Source: Paulownia fortunei (lineage: Eukaryota; Streptophyta; Magnoliopsida; Lamiales; Paulowniaceae). Taken from it: a DNA stretch of 64,000 nucleotides. The translations under genes and the position numbers were made by a program. The notes under the pieces were generated by a model. The model did not search any database, was not told where the DNA came from, and saw only the letters and a program-made list of their open reading frames with translations. Below, piece by piece: positions 32,131-45,653 of this stretch. The DNA lies in contig CM033108.1 of NCBI GenBank assembly GCA_019321725.1, positions 12,914,060 to 12,978,059 of the forward strand, written 5' to 3'. Numbering within the stretch: the stretch's first letter is position 1; each line of letters begins with the position of its first letter.

Positions 32131-33885
32131 ATAAAGAGTGTAAATAAATTAAAAGAATATTATAAATATGTAATGTAGTTTTTTTTATTTTTTGTAAATG
32201 AAAAATAATTATGAATATTATTTATCAAAATAAAATAAAAAATATTATATAATACTTCCAATTTTTACAAATAAACAAAAATTATATGGTTAGAAATATT
32301 AGTTATTAAATAAATTTATAAATAGATGGTGTAATATATAATTACTTTTTATTTTAAACTTTAATGAAGAGAAAATTACATATAAAGTAGTACTTATTAA
32401 AATATAATTAAAAATATTTGAATTTAATTTACAAACATCAAATTAAACTAACTATTTTTTAATTAGCATTAAAAATATTTGTTGTATTTTCACTCAAACA
32501 TAAGGGATAATTTATAACTTATTCAGATATATATACATATATGTATACACATATTAATATATATGATGTTCAGACCTATGAATATATGTCGAGCTATATG
32601 TCTCCTCAAGTAATGGACTTAAATAATTGGTACATAAATACACTATTATCAAATTAATTCCAAAAAATATAACACCATATATAATTTTTTTCAGAAAAAT
32701 AAATTATGTGCTTACCATGAAAAAATTCTTACAAAATCCTACTTCCAAACAACATTTTATAAATTTTTCCAAAAAAATTCTCACATCCAAATAACATTCC
32801 ATATTTTTTTTTCATAAAAATTCTAACATTCAATCACCATTTCAAAAAAAAAAAAAAAAAACACCACATCAACTACTTCTATTTATAAATATTCAACTTA
32901 TATAAATCATACAAACCCGAACATACTTTTAACGAAGTTAATATATACTAACTTTCTACAATTTTGAGATTGTGAAATTTTAAAATCATAACACATAGTA
33001 TATAGTTATTTAAGGATTATAATTAAAAAAAAATTAAGTGAACTGACTAAATAATTTGATATTATGTTTAAGAAAATAATAAGTTGGCTAATTAACAATA
33101 TCAACTGAATATTGCATCATATTAGCATTTCCGTTAGATGGACACGAGTCGCTTATAGATATATTTATGTAGACATTGTACATAAAACAGCACTTACCTA
33201 GAAGTAAGAAATTACTTTAACAAGCTTTTATTTTCTATAAAAAACAATACAAAGAAAATATTTTTTTGCTTCAGGTAATGATTATTTCACCTCCCTCTTT
33301 CATTAGTAGGAGAACAATTTTCTCATTGTCGAAATATAACTGCGTGTTCTCTTTGCATCAGCAGCCAATGTTTAGCAGATCTGATTTTTTGTTTTATTGC
33401 TACTATACTTGTTTTAATTTGCATGAGCATTTGCTAAGCAAATTTAATCTGATTCCATTTGTAACAATAATTTCGTTGTTGCAATAATTATAAAAATAAA
33501 ATTGTAAAATTGATCATATAACTAATGGGGGTGTCAAATATAGTTATGTTCAAATTTAAAAAATTAATTTAGTCCTATAACTAATAAAAAGACTCGAATT
33601 TAGTCTAAATTTGATAAAAAAAATTAGGGTTAAATTCATTTAACCCTATCTACTATCATTTTAGTATCAAATACCTCTTTATACAATAAAACCTCCAATT
33701 ACTCCACTTGTCTTCAAAAATTGAATTGAATTGACAAAAATACAATTGTGACTTTATAATAAAACAAATTCACTTTACAATAAATATGAATATCTTGCTT
33801 TTCATCTTGAATCACCATAGATCTCCTTAAATTTGATGGATTGAATATACTCGTATCAATGAATTTTTATTTGAATTTAATTTCT
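32131..33885. other. AT-rich DNA with no recognised gene
   Basis: Long A or T runs (about 18 A near 32845), TATACATATA words near 32525-32570, and no domain in any frame. The frame at 33266-33487 has no recognisable family. A stretch near 33784-33835 (CACCATAGATCTCC) is repeated near 34391. Confidence 0.6.
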
Positions 33886-34090
33886 AAATCTTTTATACTC
33901 ATGTCAAGGAGTGTTTCATTTTGTTTGACTTGTAGACCTTTTATACTTATGTTAAGGAGTGTTTCATGTGATTTGATTTTTAGACCTTTTATACTCATGT
34001 CAATGAGCTATCAAATTTACTTGAATTTGTTGATAGTTTATATTCATATCAATGAGTATTACTGATAATTTATATTTTTATCAAGAAGCA
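33886..34090. repeat. Imperfect tandem repeats around TTTATACTCATGTCAA
   Basis: At least three copies near 33891, 33941 and 33986 of a unit containing TTTTATACTCATGTCAA and GGAGTGTTTCAT, about 50 bp apart, with two weaker copies (near 34036 and 34068). It is not a CRISPR: the units are contiguous and degenerate. Confidence 0.6.
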
Positions 34091-36375
34091 CTTGAGCACG
34101 ATTTAATTTTATTGTCTTCAATAATTACAAGACAAGAAAAATCATACAAATAAAGTTTTATTGAATTTGATGAATGAATGTGAATACAATCTCTATTTCA
34201 CTCATCTAATTCTTCTTTTAAAAAACGTTGACTTTGTGGATTTGGTATTTTAATGGAATCGACCCTCAGATCTCCTCTAAGATTGATTTGATTTCCAATA
34301 ATATTAATTTGAAGGTTTAACAACTTAATCTCAAATTAGATATTATAATTTTGATGGTTTTCACGATAAATGTCTTGTTTTTCGCCTTGAACCACCATAG
34401 ATCTCCCTAAATTTGATAAATTTGGGTTGAAAGAACTTCCTCCAACGCATTTCTTACTTGTACTTGGTCTTCTTCTCAATTTGTATTTAACTTCTTGGAG
34501 ATGACCCATATTTATAATTGTAGAATGAGAGCTCTTGCCATTTTTACTTGATGATATGAGAAGATTTAATTAGTTCTTCATGATTTGATAGCATTTACTG
34601 TCTTAATCATAAGATGTAATTTAATTTATCAAAATATTAGTATTCACTTCCATAATTTGTAAGATACGATCTTCATTATCAAAATATCATAATTTGATCA
34701 TAGTAATATTTAATTTCTTTACCAATTAAATATCTTATTTAATATTTGAATTTATTGATATTCCAAATATAAATTAATAAGTAAAAATTATATTACACAC
34801 ATCAATGTATATTTGGCAATAAAATCTCTATATCTACACCAGGTTAATTATGATGCTTCAAAGAAAACATTTCGAATTATTTAATATATATTTGTAAAAT
34901 GCAATACATTTTAGAATAGAGAATCCAAGCCTGCAAAGAAAAAGGTAACAATTCCAGCTTGCTGGGGAAGAACATCAGTGATGATGAACTTTCCAAAGAA
35001 AGTGCTTATGTCTTAATAATTGAAATCCAAAATTCAAATTAAGATCCAACTCAGTAACAGTTCTAGATTTTTATGAATTTATGTGTATTCACTTTAAATT
35101 GATGCTCTTTAAACTAAGAATGCTTTTTAGAGGACATTTCACGTAAAAAGTTCACAAAGTTTTAAAAAATTAACTATGTCAACCTATACATATGCATTTT
35201 AAAAGTATTAAACTATATGAAAATGTACAAATCATCAGTTATTTTAATATTACGTGCTAAAATTTAAAAAATAAACACTCAAATAATTTAGATACTTTTA
35301 TCATTTAACAATTAAAAATGTATAAAAAGCTACAATAAATATTAAACAACTTTGAAATATATGCTATACTTATTTAACATTTAAAGTGATTAAAAAAAAT
35401 GATTGAGATCAAATAAGGAAGGAGATTGGGCACCTCATTGGATTAGGTATCAATCAAAGAGGTGTAAAAATACAGAGTCTTGTAGTGGACGAATTTATGA
35501 TAAATTTTTGAAGCAAAAATTCGGCCCTCCTTTTTTGGCAAGTAAAACGTTTTCTTCTATTCCCTTTTTCTCTTTTATGTTCAAGTCTTGTTTTTTATAT
35601 CAATTTGATTCTTCTAATTATAGTTGATTTAAGAATTAAATTTGCATTCCCAAATTCTAAACTAACAAGGATTTTAATTTGTGAACTTGTCGAAGTGTAT
35701 ATCAAGAGGAAAAATGCATGATTCCTAAGGACATCAAGATTTCAAATTCGGGGACATAATTTGAATCATTCAAAATATCATTATTAACTGGAGTACAATT
35801 GAATTAAGTATATTTACGAATCTTTTATATTTAATTAAGCATGTAATTTAAGAACCTAACCGATTAATCACTAAAATGCATGTTTAAATTTGATTTATGT
35901 ATGTTTTAGTTTTTAAATTTTCAATGCCTTAATGTTTTGTGATTTTGCAAACCCAATACACAACCTTTGAGAAAATGGAGTAGATGCCTAACTTTAACCC
36001 TTGTGTCACACTTACTTTTACTTAGTACCACATGTTAATTCATCTTATACTGCATCCAATGTTGAATATCATATTTATATGCACTTAATACTGCAAATGA
36101 TTTTAGACATAATTAAAATGATTAAACATATTATTTTGGATGATTTGTTATTAATGATTAATGGTGATTATTAAATTAATAATAAAAATTGAAGAAACAA
36201 TACAGGTGTGCAAAATTTAAGGTTCATTACCAACTCTTCTTTAAAAAATACTCAAAAAATGAATTATTATTACTACATCTTTATTCATAAAATACTGCTA
36301 TATATATTAGTAACGGTGGCAATAAGGCAATGAACGACTAAATTTGTTTGTGTGTGGGTGAGAAAGAGAGCAAAG
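34091..36375. other. AT-rich DNA, possibly old LTR remnants
   Basis: No gene seen. Around 35400-35720 the sequence (GGAGATTGGGCACC, AATTCGGCCCTCC, then a T-rich part and GATTTAAGAATT) is loosely like the late part of the copia LTR near 25840-26110, so a decayed LTR is possible. The frame at 35403-35627 has no known domain. Confidence 0.35.
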
Positions 36376-38514
36376 TGTTAGATTTCTTTTGTTCAAGGTA
36401 TGCTAAGGAAAAAATTAAAAAAATTAAAAATATCATACTGTAATAATTACAACAACACCTTGGATCTGATACGATTTCATAATTTTCAATGGTGTAATAA
36501 AATAATTAAAATTTTAATTTATACATTTTATCAACTTCAACTGTGGTAGGGATTGAAGTAATCAATTATTAGCTCCTTTTCTGAATTCGTTTCATAGGGA
36601 TCCATGTGTCTTTCATCTAAAATAGTCCACACTTTGATTAAGAACACAAAATCAGAATTCTGCTAGTGATTTTGATTTATCTTTTCTAACCTAGTTTATG
36701 GAGTGTGTATAGAGAATATTAATGCTTGTTATCAACTTGTGATAAAAGAATTAATACTTAAAATAAAATAATGAAATTTTGGTGGAATAAAGGATGAAGG
36801 AAAAAATAATTTTACTCTCTATAATCACTATGGCCGAAAAATTGAGGGCTAAAAATTGTCCTCTAATTTTTTGCCCTTAATTTATAAATAGGGGACTCAG
36901 AAATTTCAAGAGTTCCACTCTTAGTGTTTTTGGTCTCATTTTGATTGGTTGGAAGATATTTTGATTTATCCAAAAATCTCTAATTTTATCCCTTCACATC
37001 TTCCAAAGATATTTAGGGTCTCCCAATAATTTCAAACTCTTGAATTTCCATCATTTTTCAACAATCTCCATTGGCTCTCATAATGGCCTCTTTGAATTGG
37101 ACTTGAATTTTAAAAATAAATTTCACAATTAATTCATTTAATTTTCTTAGCCCAAATTCAATCAATTAATTCCATCTAGTCCACCTAATCAAATTAGGCT
37201 TAATAAATAATTTAATTATTTGATTGAGTAAATTAACATAATAATTAAATTAATTTATGAACTACACAATTAATTTGATTTAGTCAAATAATTATTTCAC
37301 TCCAATTGGGCTCTCTAATCTCATTAGGTATAATTAAATAATTTAATTATTTAATTAAATAATTAATTCAACTCATTCAATTAATTTAAGCCCCAATTAA
37401 TTAATATCCATTAATTAATTGGATTCAACTCATTGCATCAATTTCTAAGTTAGAAATGTTCCATCTCAAATTGTGTGTGACCCTTTAGGTTAACGTAAAC
37501 TAAGCTAGTTGTGAGCTTGCAATATTTACAACTTATGATAATAATAATTATTCTGATTGATTAATCCAATTAATTAATTCGCTTGAAATTAACTCCTTAA
37601 TTTCAAGAACCTCACAAGTTGTGGGAAACACCTATCAAGTGTATCATGACTACCTAAACTCAAGTGAAATAGTGAGTGAACCTATTTTAATTACGAGTAT
37701 CATACACGTAAGATCCTTCGTCAATTAATCTCTCAATTGAGTCTAGGGTATGGAAGTCAAAAACTTAATTGCTCAATAACTATGATTATATTTCAAGTTT
37801 CAATAACTCATGATAAATCGTTAGAAAACCCCCATCAACATTCATCCCACCTTGGTCAAGAATTTTGAAGTCATGAACTATTAAAACATAGAAGATTCAC
37901 TTGTTTTGCCAGACAAGTGACAGATTCTTTATTGGCCATTCATTAACCTCCATACATATCAATACAACATTAAATGTACCATCTTTGAGATTGTCAGATA
38001 ATCAGAAGATACATCAAAATAGAACACGACATGTACAAGACTACCATTGTGCCTCAAGTCTAAGGAAAAATCATGTACTATCGTAACATGAAAATTCTTA
38101 TTTCGACAAACAAGTTTTCAATTAAGAATTTTCAATGGGCCTCTTTAGTGTACTTGTTTCCTAACAATATACACTGGCACCACTACGCCAATATTTGTAG
38201 AGCGAGACATCCTACTCATGTGAGCATATATCGTATGTGTGAGTCTATTGGGCTATTCGATGTCACATCTCAAAAAGCCCTTAACTCGAAACTGATTTAA
38301 GACCAGAGCCATAGAGGCATATTCCATGATCACCATCATATGCGTGACCATGCCCCATAGCTAAGTTTGATTTAGGAATTTTATCTAATTACAAAAAATA
38401 ATTAAAGATAAAGAAATTTGTCTATTTTATTAATATGATTTGAAAAAGATTATTTTTTACAAATACAATAGTATAAAAGACGCCCAATCTAATTGGTACG
38501 CCGGATACTACTCA
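36376..38514 (-). repeat. Copia D 3' LTR
   Basis: Matches 41001-43138 over its length (for example AGTCCACACTTTG near 36626 and 41261). Its start, complement of GGATACTACTCA near 38503, directly touches the protease remnant. Confidence 0.78.
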
Positions 38515-39520
38515 ATTTCCTAAAACTAAGTTAACACTTCCTATGGCTATTGTAGCAACTTTTGCTCTATTCCCCAACCGCAGAACTCTCTATCCTTTAC
38601 ATAGCTTCTTGATATTACCTGCAAATCATTGTATAGATGAGATCCACATCCGGTATCTAATACTCAAGAAGTATCGTTAACTGATAAGTTAACTTCAACA
38701 AAATAAATACTTGAACTCTTCAAGCTCACGAGGTACTCCTTGCAGTTCCTCTTCCAATGTCCAGGTTTGCTACAGTAATGGCATTTGTCATTAGTTTTGG
38801 AACTCTTCGAGACCCAACTAGTTGCCTTCATGCCTTTAGATTTTAAGGAATACTTTTCTCTTCCCTTTTTCCTCTTGGGCTTTGCAGCCTTTGAGTTGGA
38901 AGAGGATCCAACAAGCAAGACTGTCTTGTCCTTCTTCATAGTGGGCTCAACCATCTTCAACATGTTAACCAGCTTAGCAAGGCTAGTTTCCATCTTATGT
39001 ATGTTAAAGTTGACAACGAAGGTGTCAAATGATGGAGGTAAAGACTGCAGGATGAGAACCAAATAAAGTTCATTATCCATAGCGACTCCAAGTGACTCGA
39101 TCCTTTCAATCCATGATCATGGAATGAAGAACCCTCCATTATACAGGTCTTGAAAATCTCTTTCGAGATCTGATATCTCGCCTACCTAGTATGTTCACCA
39201 TATAACTCTTGTAGGTGAACATAGATATCATGCTCATGCGCATGTACCTCATGTTGCCTCTATAACTCGTTTGACATCAATGCCATAATAAAGCATACGC
39301 TTGTAGATCATCATCGACTAATTATTGATATTCTACAAGCTCCTTCTCGGTCTTATTTGCAAACAGCCCTGCCGGTGGAGGAACATCGAGGATGTAAGAT
39401 CTCTTCTCAAATTGTAAAACAATCTTGAGGTTACTCAACCAATCGACAAAATTGGGTCTAGTTAATTTATTAGCTTCTAGAATTGATGCAAGTGGATTTT
39501 AAGCCATTTATACAGAACCT
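38515..39520 (-). pseudogene. Copia D gag and protease start
   Basis: The main frame 38664-39080 reads MDNELYLVLILQSLPPSF, VNFNIHKMETSLAKLVNML, a basic Lys/Ser-rich linker, and an intact knuckle CHYCSKPGHWKRNCKEYL, then YFVEVNLSVNDTS. This is the best preserved gag end in the window. After a stop it continues as VLDTGCGSHLYNDLQ with the catalytic DTG kept, and is cut after about 40 more codons by the LTR. The N-terminal half (39080-39520) is frameshifted. Expected role: particle protein and protease. Confidence 0.8.
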
Positions 39521-40986
39521 ATAAATTTAAACGAGATAGAAAACTAGCATTCTTTCAAAATCATTTTCATTTATAACAAGTTCTTTAGTAATAAATATCT
39601 CTCACTCTTTTATTCGAATTCCATCATTCCTAATGGTAATTCAAGAAATCTTATTTCATATTGGGCTTGAGGCCCAATCAATATGTCGTATGCCCCAATT
39701 TTATGAGCCCATAAAATATATTGAAAGGTAGTTAACTTTTAATGATTGCATCTCCATGCAACTCTTAAGATATTTTACCTCATTTTTTCTCATATACCAT
39801 AATTTTATAAGCCAATATGGTACTAAGTGTCAAACAAGACCTATCAAACGTCTTTGTAGATGGAACATCAAAATGTTCCATGACTCATAACCAACGTGAG
39901 GACGAGTCCATCCCATGGGCATTACCATATTTAGTAGAGATCACAACTTTCCATTACAGAGTCATTCGATGACTTATGGCCAAAGACAAAGTAAGGTAAC
40001 ATTGTCATGTCAACTAATTTTATCGTAGGCATGGATTATTTGGTCTAACCCAATTTTATCCATATTTGCTTGAAATCAAAATTTAAAAATTCCCTTATGT
40101 GATTTTTAATTCAAGTGGGGTATTTATTTTAACCAGTACCTCATCAATTTTAATCTTAGTTTATTTAATGTGTTTACATTCAATTGACGGCAAACATATC
40201 ATTTGAAAATATTAAATAAACTCTCTGCGTGCATCTAATACATATATAATTTGGATGATCATGGGTCAATCCTATGTGATTTATTTGAGCCAAAAATGGA
40301 TATAGGTCAATCTAAGGATAATAAAATGGAAATATAAACTAATTTCTATTACATGAATATATCTCATACATTCATAGGTCTTTTCTTGATTTTCGTCTTG
40401 GTCCTTCTTCTTGTCCACCAAAATAAAAAAAAATCTCACTCTATTTTGTTCTCATTTTAAAAATATAAAGTACATACAAGAAAAGAATAAGAGACTTGTA
40501 GGTCCCATTTGAAAAACTCAAAGATAAAAAATCCAATCAAATTGGTCCAAAAAGGCTCCATGATCATCCCATACATACTAATAAATACATCACATGAATT
40601 TATTAAAGTATGTAAATTTACCATCCAATTAAATTATAATTTCATAACTTGGGTTAAAATCTCGATTTTTCAAGAAAAACTCCTTTTTCAAAATTTTAAA
40701 AATAATACTTTAATTAATAAATTGAAAATTTGATATTTACAATTCAACACGATGAGGATGTCCAACATCCCCAACACATTACACATACGGCGCGTGCAAG
40801 CTTGGCCCGTGCGTGCAACATTTGCACACACATCAACTTTGCATGTTTTCACATTGTTTCACTTATTTAATGGTTAAATAAATTACAAAATTATTTTATC
40901 CCAATCAAAAATACAATAAATCAAACAGAATTTAACAATTAAATTCACACGCATAAATTAAATTCAATTGAAATTGCGTAAACCAT
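39521..40986 (-). other. Copia D untranslated leader
   Basis: Inverted counterpart of 26518-28110 with both ATTTTATAAGCC/ATTTTATGAGCC motifs (near 39697-39710 and 39802-39815), the ACGTGAG/GTCATTCGATGACT zone, and a GC-rich island near 40786-40835 (CGGCGCGTGCAAGC). No gene. Confidence 0.65.
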
Positions 40987-40999
40987 AGCTCTGACACCA
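40987..40999 (-). other. Copia D primer-binding site
   Basis: On the minus strand TGGTGTCAGAGCT, a slightly altered initiator tRNA-Met site next to the LTR end GAACCCAAAA. Confidence 0.75.
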
Positions 41000-41000
41000 C

Positions 41001-43138
41001 TTTTGGGTTCGCTTGATCCTAGGGTATGCGTAGCGAAAAATTAAAATGTTAAAAAATATTATGTTATAACAATTACAGCAATACTCTAGATTCAATGCGA
41101 TTTCTAACGATCTCGCAATTTTCAACGGTGTAGTAAAATAATTAAAGTTTTGATTTATACCTTTTATGAATTCCGACTGTTGTAGGATTGAACCAATCAA
41201 TTGCTAGCCCCTTTTCTGAGTTTGGTTCACAGAGATCTACATGTCTTCCTTCTAAAGTAGTCCACACTTTGGGCAAGAACACAAAATCAGAATTTCGCTA
41301 ACAATTTTGATTTCTTTTCTAACCTAGTTTATAGAGTGTGTATAGAGAATATTAATCATTGTTATCAACTTGTGATAAAAGAATTAATACTTAAAATAAA
41401 AGGATGGAATTTTGGTAGAACAAAGAATGGAGGAGAAAATAATTTTTCTCCCTCTATAATCACTATGGCTGAAAATTTGTCGATTAAAAATTATCGTCTA
41501 ATTTTCGGCCCTTAATTTATAAATAGGGGACTCAAAAATTCCAAGAGTCTCACTCTTGGTATTTTTGGTCTCCTTTTGATTGGTTGAAAGATATTTTGAT
41601 TTACCCAAAAATCTCCAAGTCTATCATTTCACATCTTCCAAAAATATTTAGTGTCTTCCAACAATTCCAAACTTTTAAGTTTCTATCATTTTTCAACAAC
41701 CTCCATGGCCTCTCATAATAGGCCTCTTTGAATTGGATTTGAACTTTAAAAATAAATCTCACAATTAATCCAATTAATTATCATAGCCAAATCCAATCAG
41801 TTAATTCCATCCAATCCCCCTAATCAAATTAGGTCCAATAAATAATCCAATTATTTAATTGAGTAAATTAATTTAAGAATTAAATTAGTTTATGAACTAC
41901 ACAATTAATTTGATCTAGTCAAATAATTATTTCACTCCAATTGGGCTCTTTTATCTTATTAGGTACAATTAAATAATTTAATTAAATAATTAATTCAACT
42001 CATTGAATTAATTTAAGCCCTAATTAATTCATTGGATTCAACTCTTGGATCAATTTTTAAGTTAGAAATGTTCCATCTTAAATTGTGTGTGACCTTTTAG
42101 GTTCACGTGAACTAAGGATGTTGTGGGCTTGCAATATTTGCAACTTATGAATAATAATTATTATTGTGATTAATTAATCCAATTAATTAATTCGCTTGAA
42201 ATTAACTCGTTAATTTTAAAAATCTCACAAGCCATAGGAAACACCTAACAAGTATATCATGACTACCTACACTTAGGTGAAATAGCGAATGAACCTATTT
42301 TAATTATGAGTATCATACATATAAGGTCCTTTTGTCAACTAATCTCCCAATTTAGTCTAGGTTATGAATTAATAGTTGAAACTTTAATTGCTCAAGAACT
42401 ATGATTCTATTTCAAGTTTCAATGACTCATAACGAATTGTTAGCAAACCGCTGTCTAACATTCATTCCGTTTTGGTCAAGGATTTTTGAGTCATGAACTT
42501 TGAAAACATAGGAGATTAACTTGTTCTGCCAAATAAGTGACGGATTCTTTATTGGTCACTCATTAACCTCTATATATATCAATGCAACATGCAACGTACC
42601 CTCTTTATGATTGTCAGATAATCAGAAGATACATCAAAATGGAACACGACATGTACAAGACTACCATGACACCTCAAGTTTAAGAACTAATCATGTACTA
42701 TCGTAGTATAAAATTTTTTATTTCTACAAACAAATTTCCAATTAAGAATTATAATGGGTTTGTTCAGTATACTTGTTATTTAACAAGCATCCGTATATAT
42801 GCACTAGCATGAGTACGTCAATGTTCATAGAGCGAGACATCCTTCTCATGTGAGTATGGATCGTATGAATGGGTTTATTGGGTTATTTGATATCTTATCT
42901 CAAAACGCCCTCTACTCAAAACTAATTTAAGATAAAAGTTATAGATGCATATTCTATAATTATCATCATATGTTTGACCATGTCCCGTAGTTAAATTTGG
43001 TTTAGAAACTTTATCTAATTATAAAATGCAATTGAAAATAATTTTTTTTATCTATTTTACTAATATGATTTGAAAAAGATTATTTTTTATAAATACAAGA
43101 GTATAAAAGATATTGAATTTAATTCGGGACACTAGTAT
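41001..43138 (-). repeat. Copia D 5' LTR
   Basis: About 2138 bp; the late part begins at 41001 (minus-strand end GAACCCAAAA) and the start lies near 43130 (GACACTAGTATA in place of the complement of the TGTTAGAGTAGTGTC start). It has the AATTAATT zone at 41760-42060. Confidence 0.75.
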
Positions 43139-43460
43139 AAAAGAAAGGAGATTAAAGGTGGTGATGTTAGGTGCATAGTTGTGGTGAAGATGGTTGTAGT
43201 GGGTGGTCGCGGTTGAAATGGCATACTGACATTTAAAGGATTAGTTTTTAAGAGAGAAAGAGAGATGATATAGTGGCATTCTTCATTTTGCAAATTATAA
43301 TTACTGAGAATGGGTATTTGTTAGATAGAGAAACTTTAAGGGAGTATTTACAATACTTCAAAAGAGTATTTATAAGTCACAAATTTAGAGAGAGAGTTTC
43401 TATAAATATGATGATTTTTGTACTTAATCTAGTTTGGGAATATGTCAATGTTAGGTAGAA
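43139..43460. other. Intergenic, no gene seen
   Basis: GT/GA-rich stretch near 43155-43270 (GGTGGTGATG, GTGGGTGGTCG, AGAGAGAAAGAGAG). The frame at 43273-43458 has no recognised domain. Confidence 0.55.
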
Positions 43461-43462
43461 AC

Positions 43463-43832
43463 ATTGTTTTAAAAATCAGATCGAATCGATCGATTCAACT
43501 GGTTTAATCGAGAGTCGGTGGTCAGTCTGATTTAATCAAAAATTCAATTAAACCGATCAAAAATTGATTTTTTTTTTTTGAGGAAGCTTAGACTTAATAT
43601 TTGATTATATGTACGTGCTTTTTTGAATTTTAGACTCTATTAGATTTTTTATTAGTTGGTTATTTATTTTTTATCTTTAAAATTTAATAAATTACAATTA
43701 ATCTATTATAATACAATTTCATATAATATAATAAAAAATAGAGCTAATTTTTATTAAATCGATTGGTTTGACGGTTAAACTAATGATCAACAATAAAATC
43801 GATTTGATCGTCCACAATTATAAAAACATGGG
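43463..43832. mobile_element. MITE-like element
   Basis: About 370 bp with ends CATTGTTTTAAAAATCAGAT (left) and the complement of ATTATAAAAACATG (right), and inner blocks of GATCGAATCGATCGATTC and AATCGATTTGATCG in opposite sense. This layout resembles common plant nonautonomous DNA elements whose ends read GTTTTAAAAACCGG. Terminal repeats are imperfect and I could not fix a target duplication. Confidence 0.45.
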
Positions 43833-44127
43833 GTAAAATCTTACATTTGCCCACTTTTAGCTTTGGCAACATAAAAATAGAGAAGATCACCCAATGCAAT
43901 CCTTGCAAACGAGTCTAAATTAGCTATCTTCGCCCGCCAAAAAATAAAGTGCTTATGGTTTTGTAAACAGGTATTTCATGTCACTGGGTTAAACTTTGCC
44001 ACAAAGGAATATCCTTTCAAGAACTAAACTAACATTTTCCTTTTATGACTTGAGTCCTGGGGTATTTATTCTAATAAGAATTTATTTTGCGACGTCATTG
44101 CTTCATACTATATTTTGATATAAACTG

Positions 44128-44540
44128 GCTTTGTCTGGCTCATGTTTGAAAACATTATCTGAAAATGTATTTTCAGGGTTGAAAATAAAATTATTTCAAT
44201 TTTTTGTTTTGAAATTCAAAATGTGTTATTGTAAACGAGTTGCAAAATTTGATCAATTGAATTAATAACATTTGACATTTGATTTTAAGAAAATACTTGG
44301 TTCACTTATTTTTAAACGTGCAACAATTAAAGAATGTTTATGAAAAATGGTCTTGTTTTCTAAAAATATAGTACAGAAATTTAAAAATAGAGTGTCGCTT
44401 TTAAAAATATATTTTCAAGTACTTATCGTTATTTGAAGATATATTCAGAAAACACTCGCACAATATATGGTGTTTGGCACTTTCAGTGTGTTGAAAACAG
44501 AAAATATTTTCTAAATAATGAAACCAAACAAAGCGTAAAT
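44128..44540. mobile_element. MITE-like element with GCTTTGTTTGG ends
   Basis: The left end GGCTTTGTCTGGCTCATGTT and the complement of the right end (GCTTTGTTTGGTTTCATT) form imperfect inverted repeats; the inside is AT-rich with many GAAAATATTTTC words. The end type is common in plant MITEs. Superfamily and target duplication are not resolved. Confidence 0.45.
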
Positions 44541-44987
44541 AACAGTTATCGAACACTAAATGGTCGGAGGTTAATTGAAGGGTTTTACTTTCTAAATGAT
44601 CAAGTTTAGGACCAGAACCTCGACCCGTCTTGAGCCAAAACGGGTTAGGAATTTACTTTATAATTTTTTTTAAAAAATAAAAATAATATCACCATAACTT
44701 TTTAAATATAAAAATATAATTATATTAAAAATAAATTGTTTATAAATTTATATGTGACTGTCTTAATTTTTATTCTAAAAAATAACAAACATATTTATTG
44801 CTTTTATATATGTTGGAAGCATAAACTATGTATTAATCTTATATTATTATTCCAATATATTACAGAATTTTTATTTATAGTTTATATGTAAATATACATG
44901 TAATACATACATATATACATAAATACACATATAATGAAAAAATACATGCAATAATTTAAGAGATCGAATGTTTGAAAAGTAAAATCT

Positions 44988-45133
44988 AAAACCTAACACC
45001 TGCCCTAACACCTATTACAGAATCGTTTGTGATTTCGAAAGGAAAACTGCCAAAGGAAAACTAAAACCTAACACCTGCCCTAACACCTATTCCAGAATAA
45101 TTTATGATTTCAAAACTTGCCCAAAGGAAATCT
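44988..45133. repeat. Tandem duplication, unit about 74 bp
   Basis: AACCTAACACCTGCCCTAAC occurs near 44990 and 45066, each followed by ACACCTATT(A/C)CAGAAT and GATTTC, so a block of about 74 bp is repeated twice in a row. Confidence 0.8.
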
Positions 45134-45653
45134 GGACCCTTGCTATCCCTAAAGTGTTGTAAAAATGAAAATGAGATTTTTAACCAAACAAGTTTTTTGG
45201 AAATCTAATTTTGCACTTAAACGCGTTTAAATTGATACAGTACAAAAGTAATATATAATTAAAACAATTCTGAAAAAGTAAATACTATTGTTATTCAATT
45301 CAGTTTTTCAGTCCTTTAATTATACTAAATATCTTAAATAAAATTAATTTCCTTCCATTGCCTCCAGGAGCTAAGGCTACCCCATCGTTACAGAATTTTT
45401 TTCAGCAGAGAACAAAATACTTTTTCAAACAAATGAAAAGAAGAAATACTACAATAATTTCATAATGGCTGATAGTAACAAGAGATTAATGCAAATCAAC
45501 TGTTCAACACAGATTTGAATCTTCAAACCCAAAATAAAAATAAGAAAGAAATTCAAAGATACAAGTGAAGGTGTGCTTCAAAGTCTGAAACTTGGATTCA
45601 AATAAGCCATAAATGAAAATGCTTATAAAACTGAATGAGCAGGAAACGGCATG

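Larger units (their letters stand above)
36376..43138 (-). mobile_element. Copia D: deleted Ty1/copia element with two full LTRs
   Basis: Minus-strand element: 5' LTR 41001-43138, primer-binding site 40987-40999, leader, gag, start of protease, then directly the 3' LTR 36376-38514. Both LTRs are about 2138 bp, the same as in copia C. The interior is about 2.5 kb against about 5.1 kb in copia C; integrase, RT and RNase H are absent. Flanks CAAAG (36371-36375) and AAAAG (43139-43143) may be a mutated target duplication, which would mean it inserted in this deleted form. It could move only with proteins from a complete relative. Confidence 0.78.
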
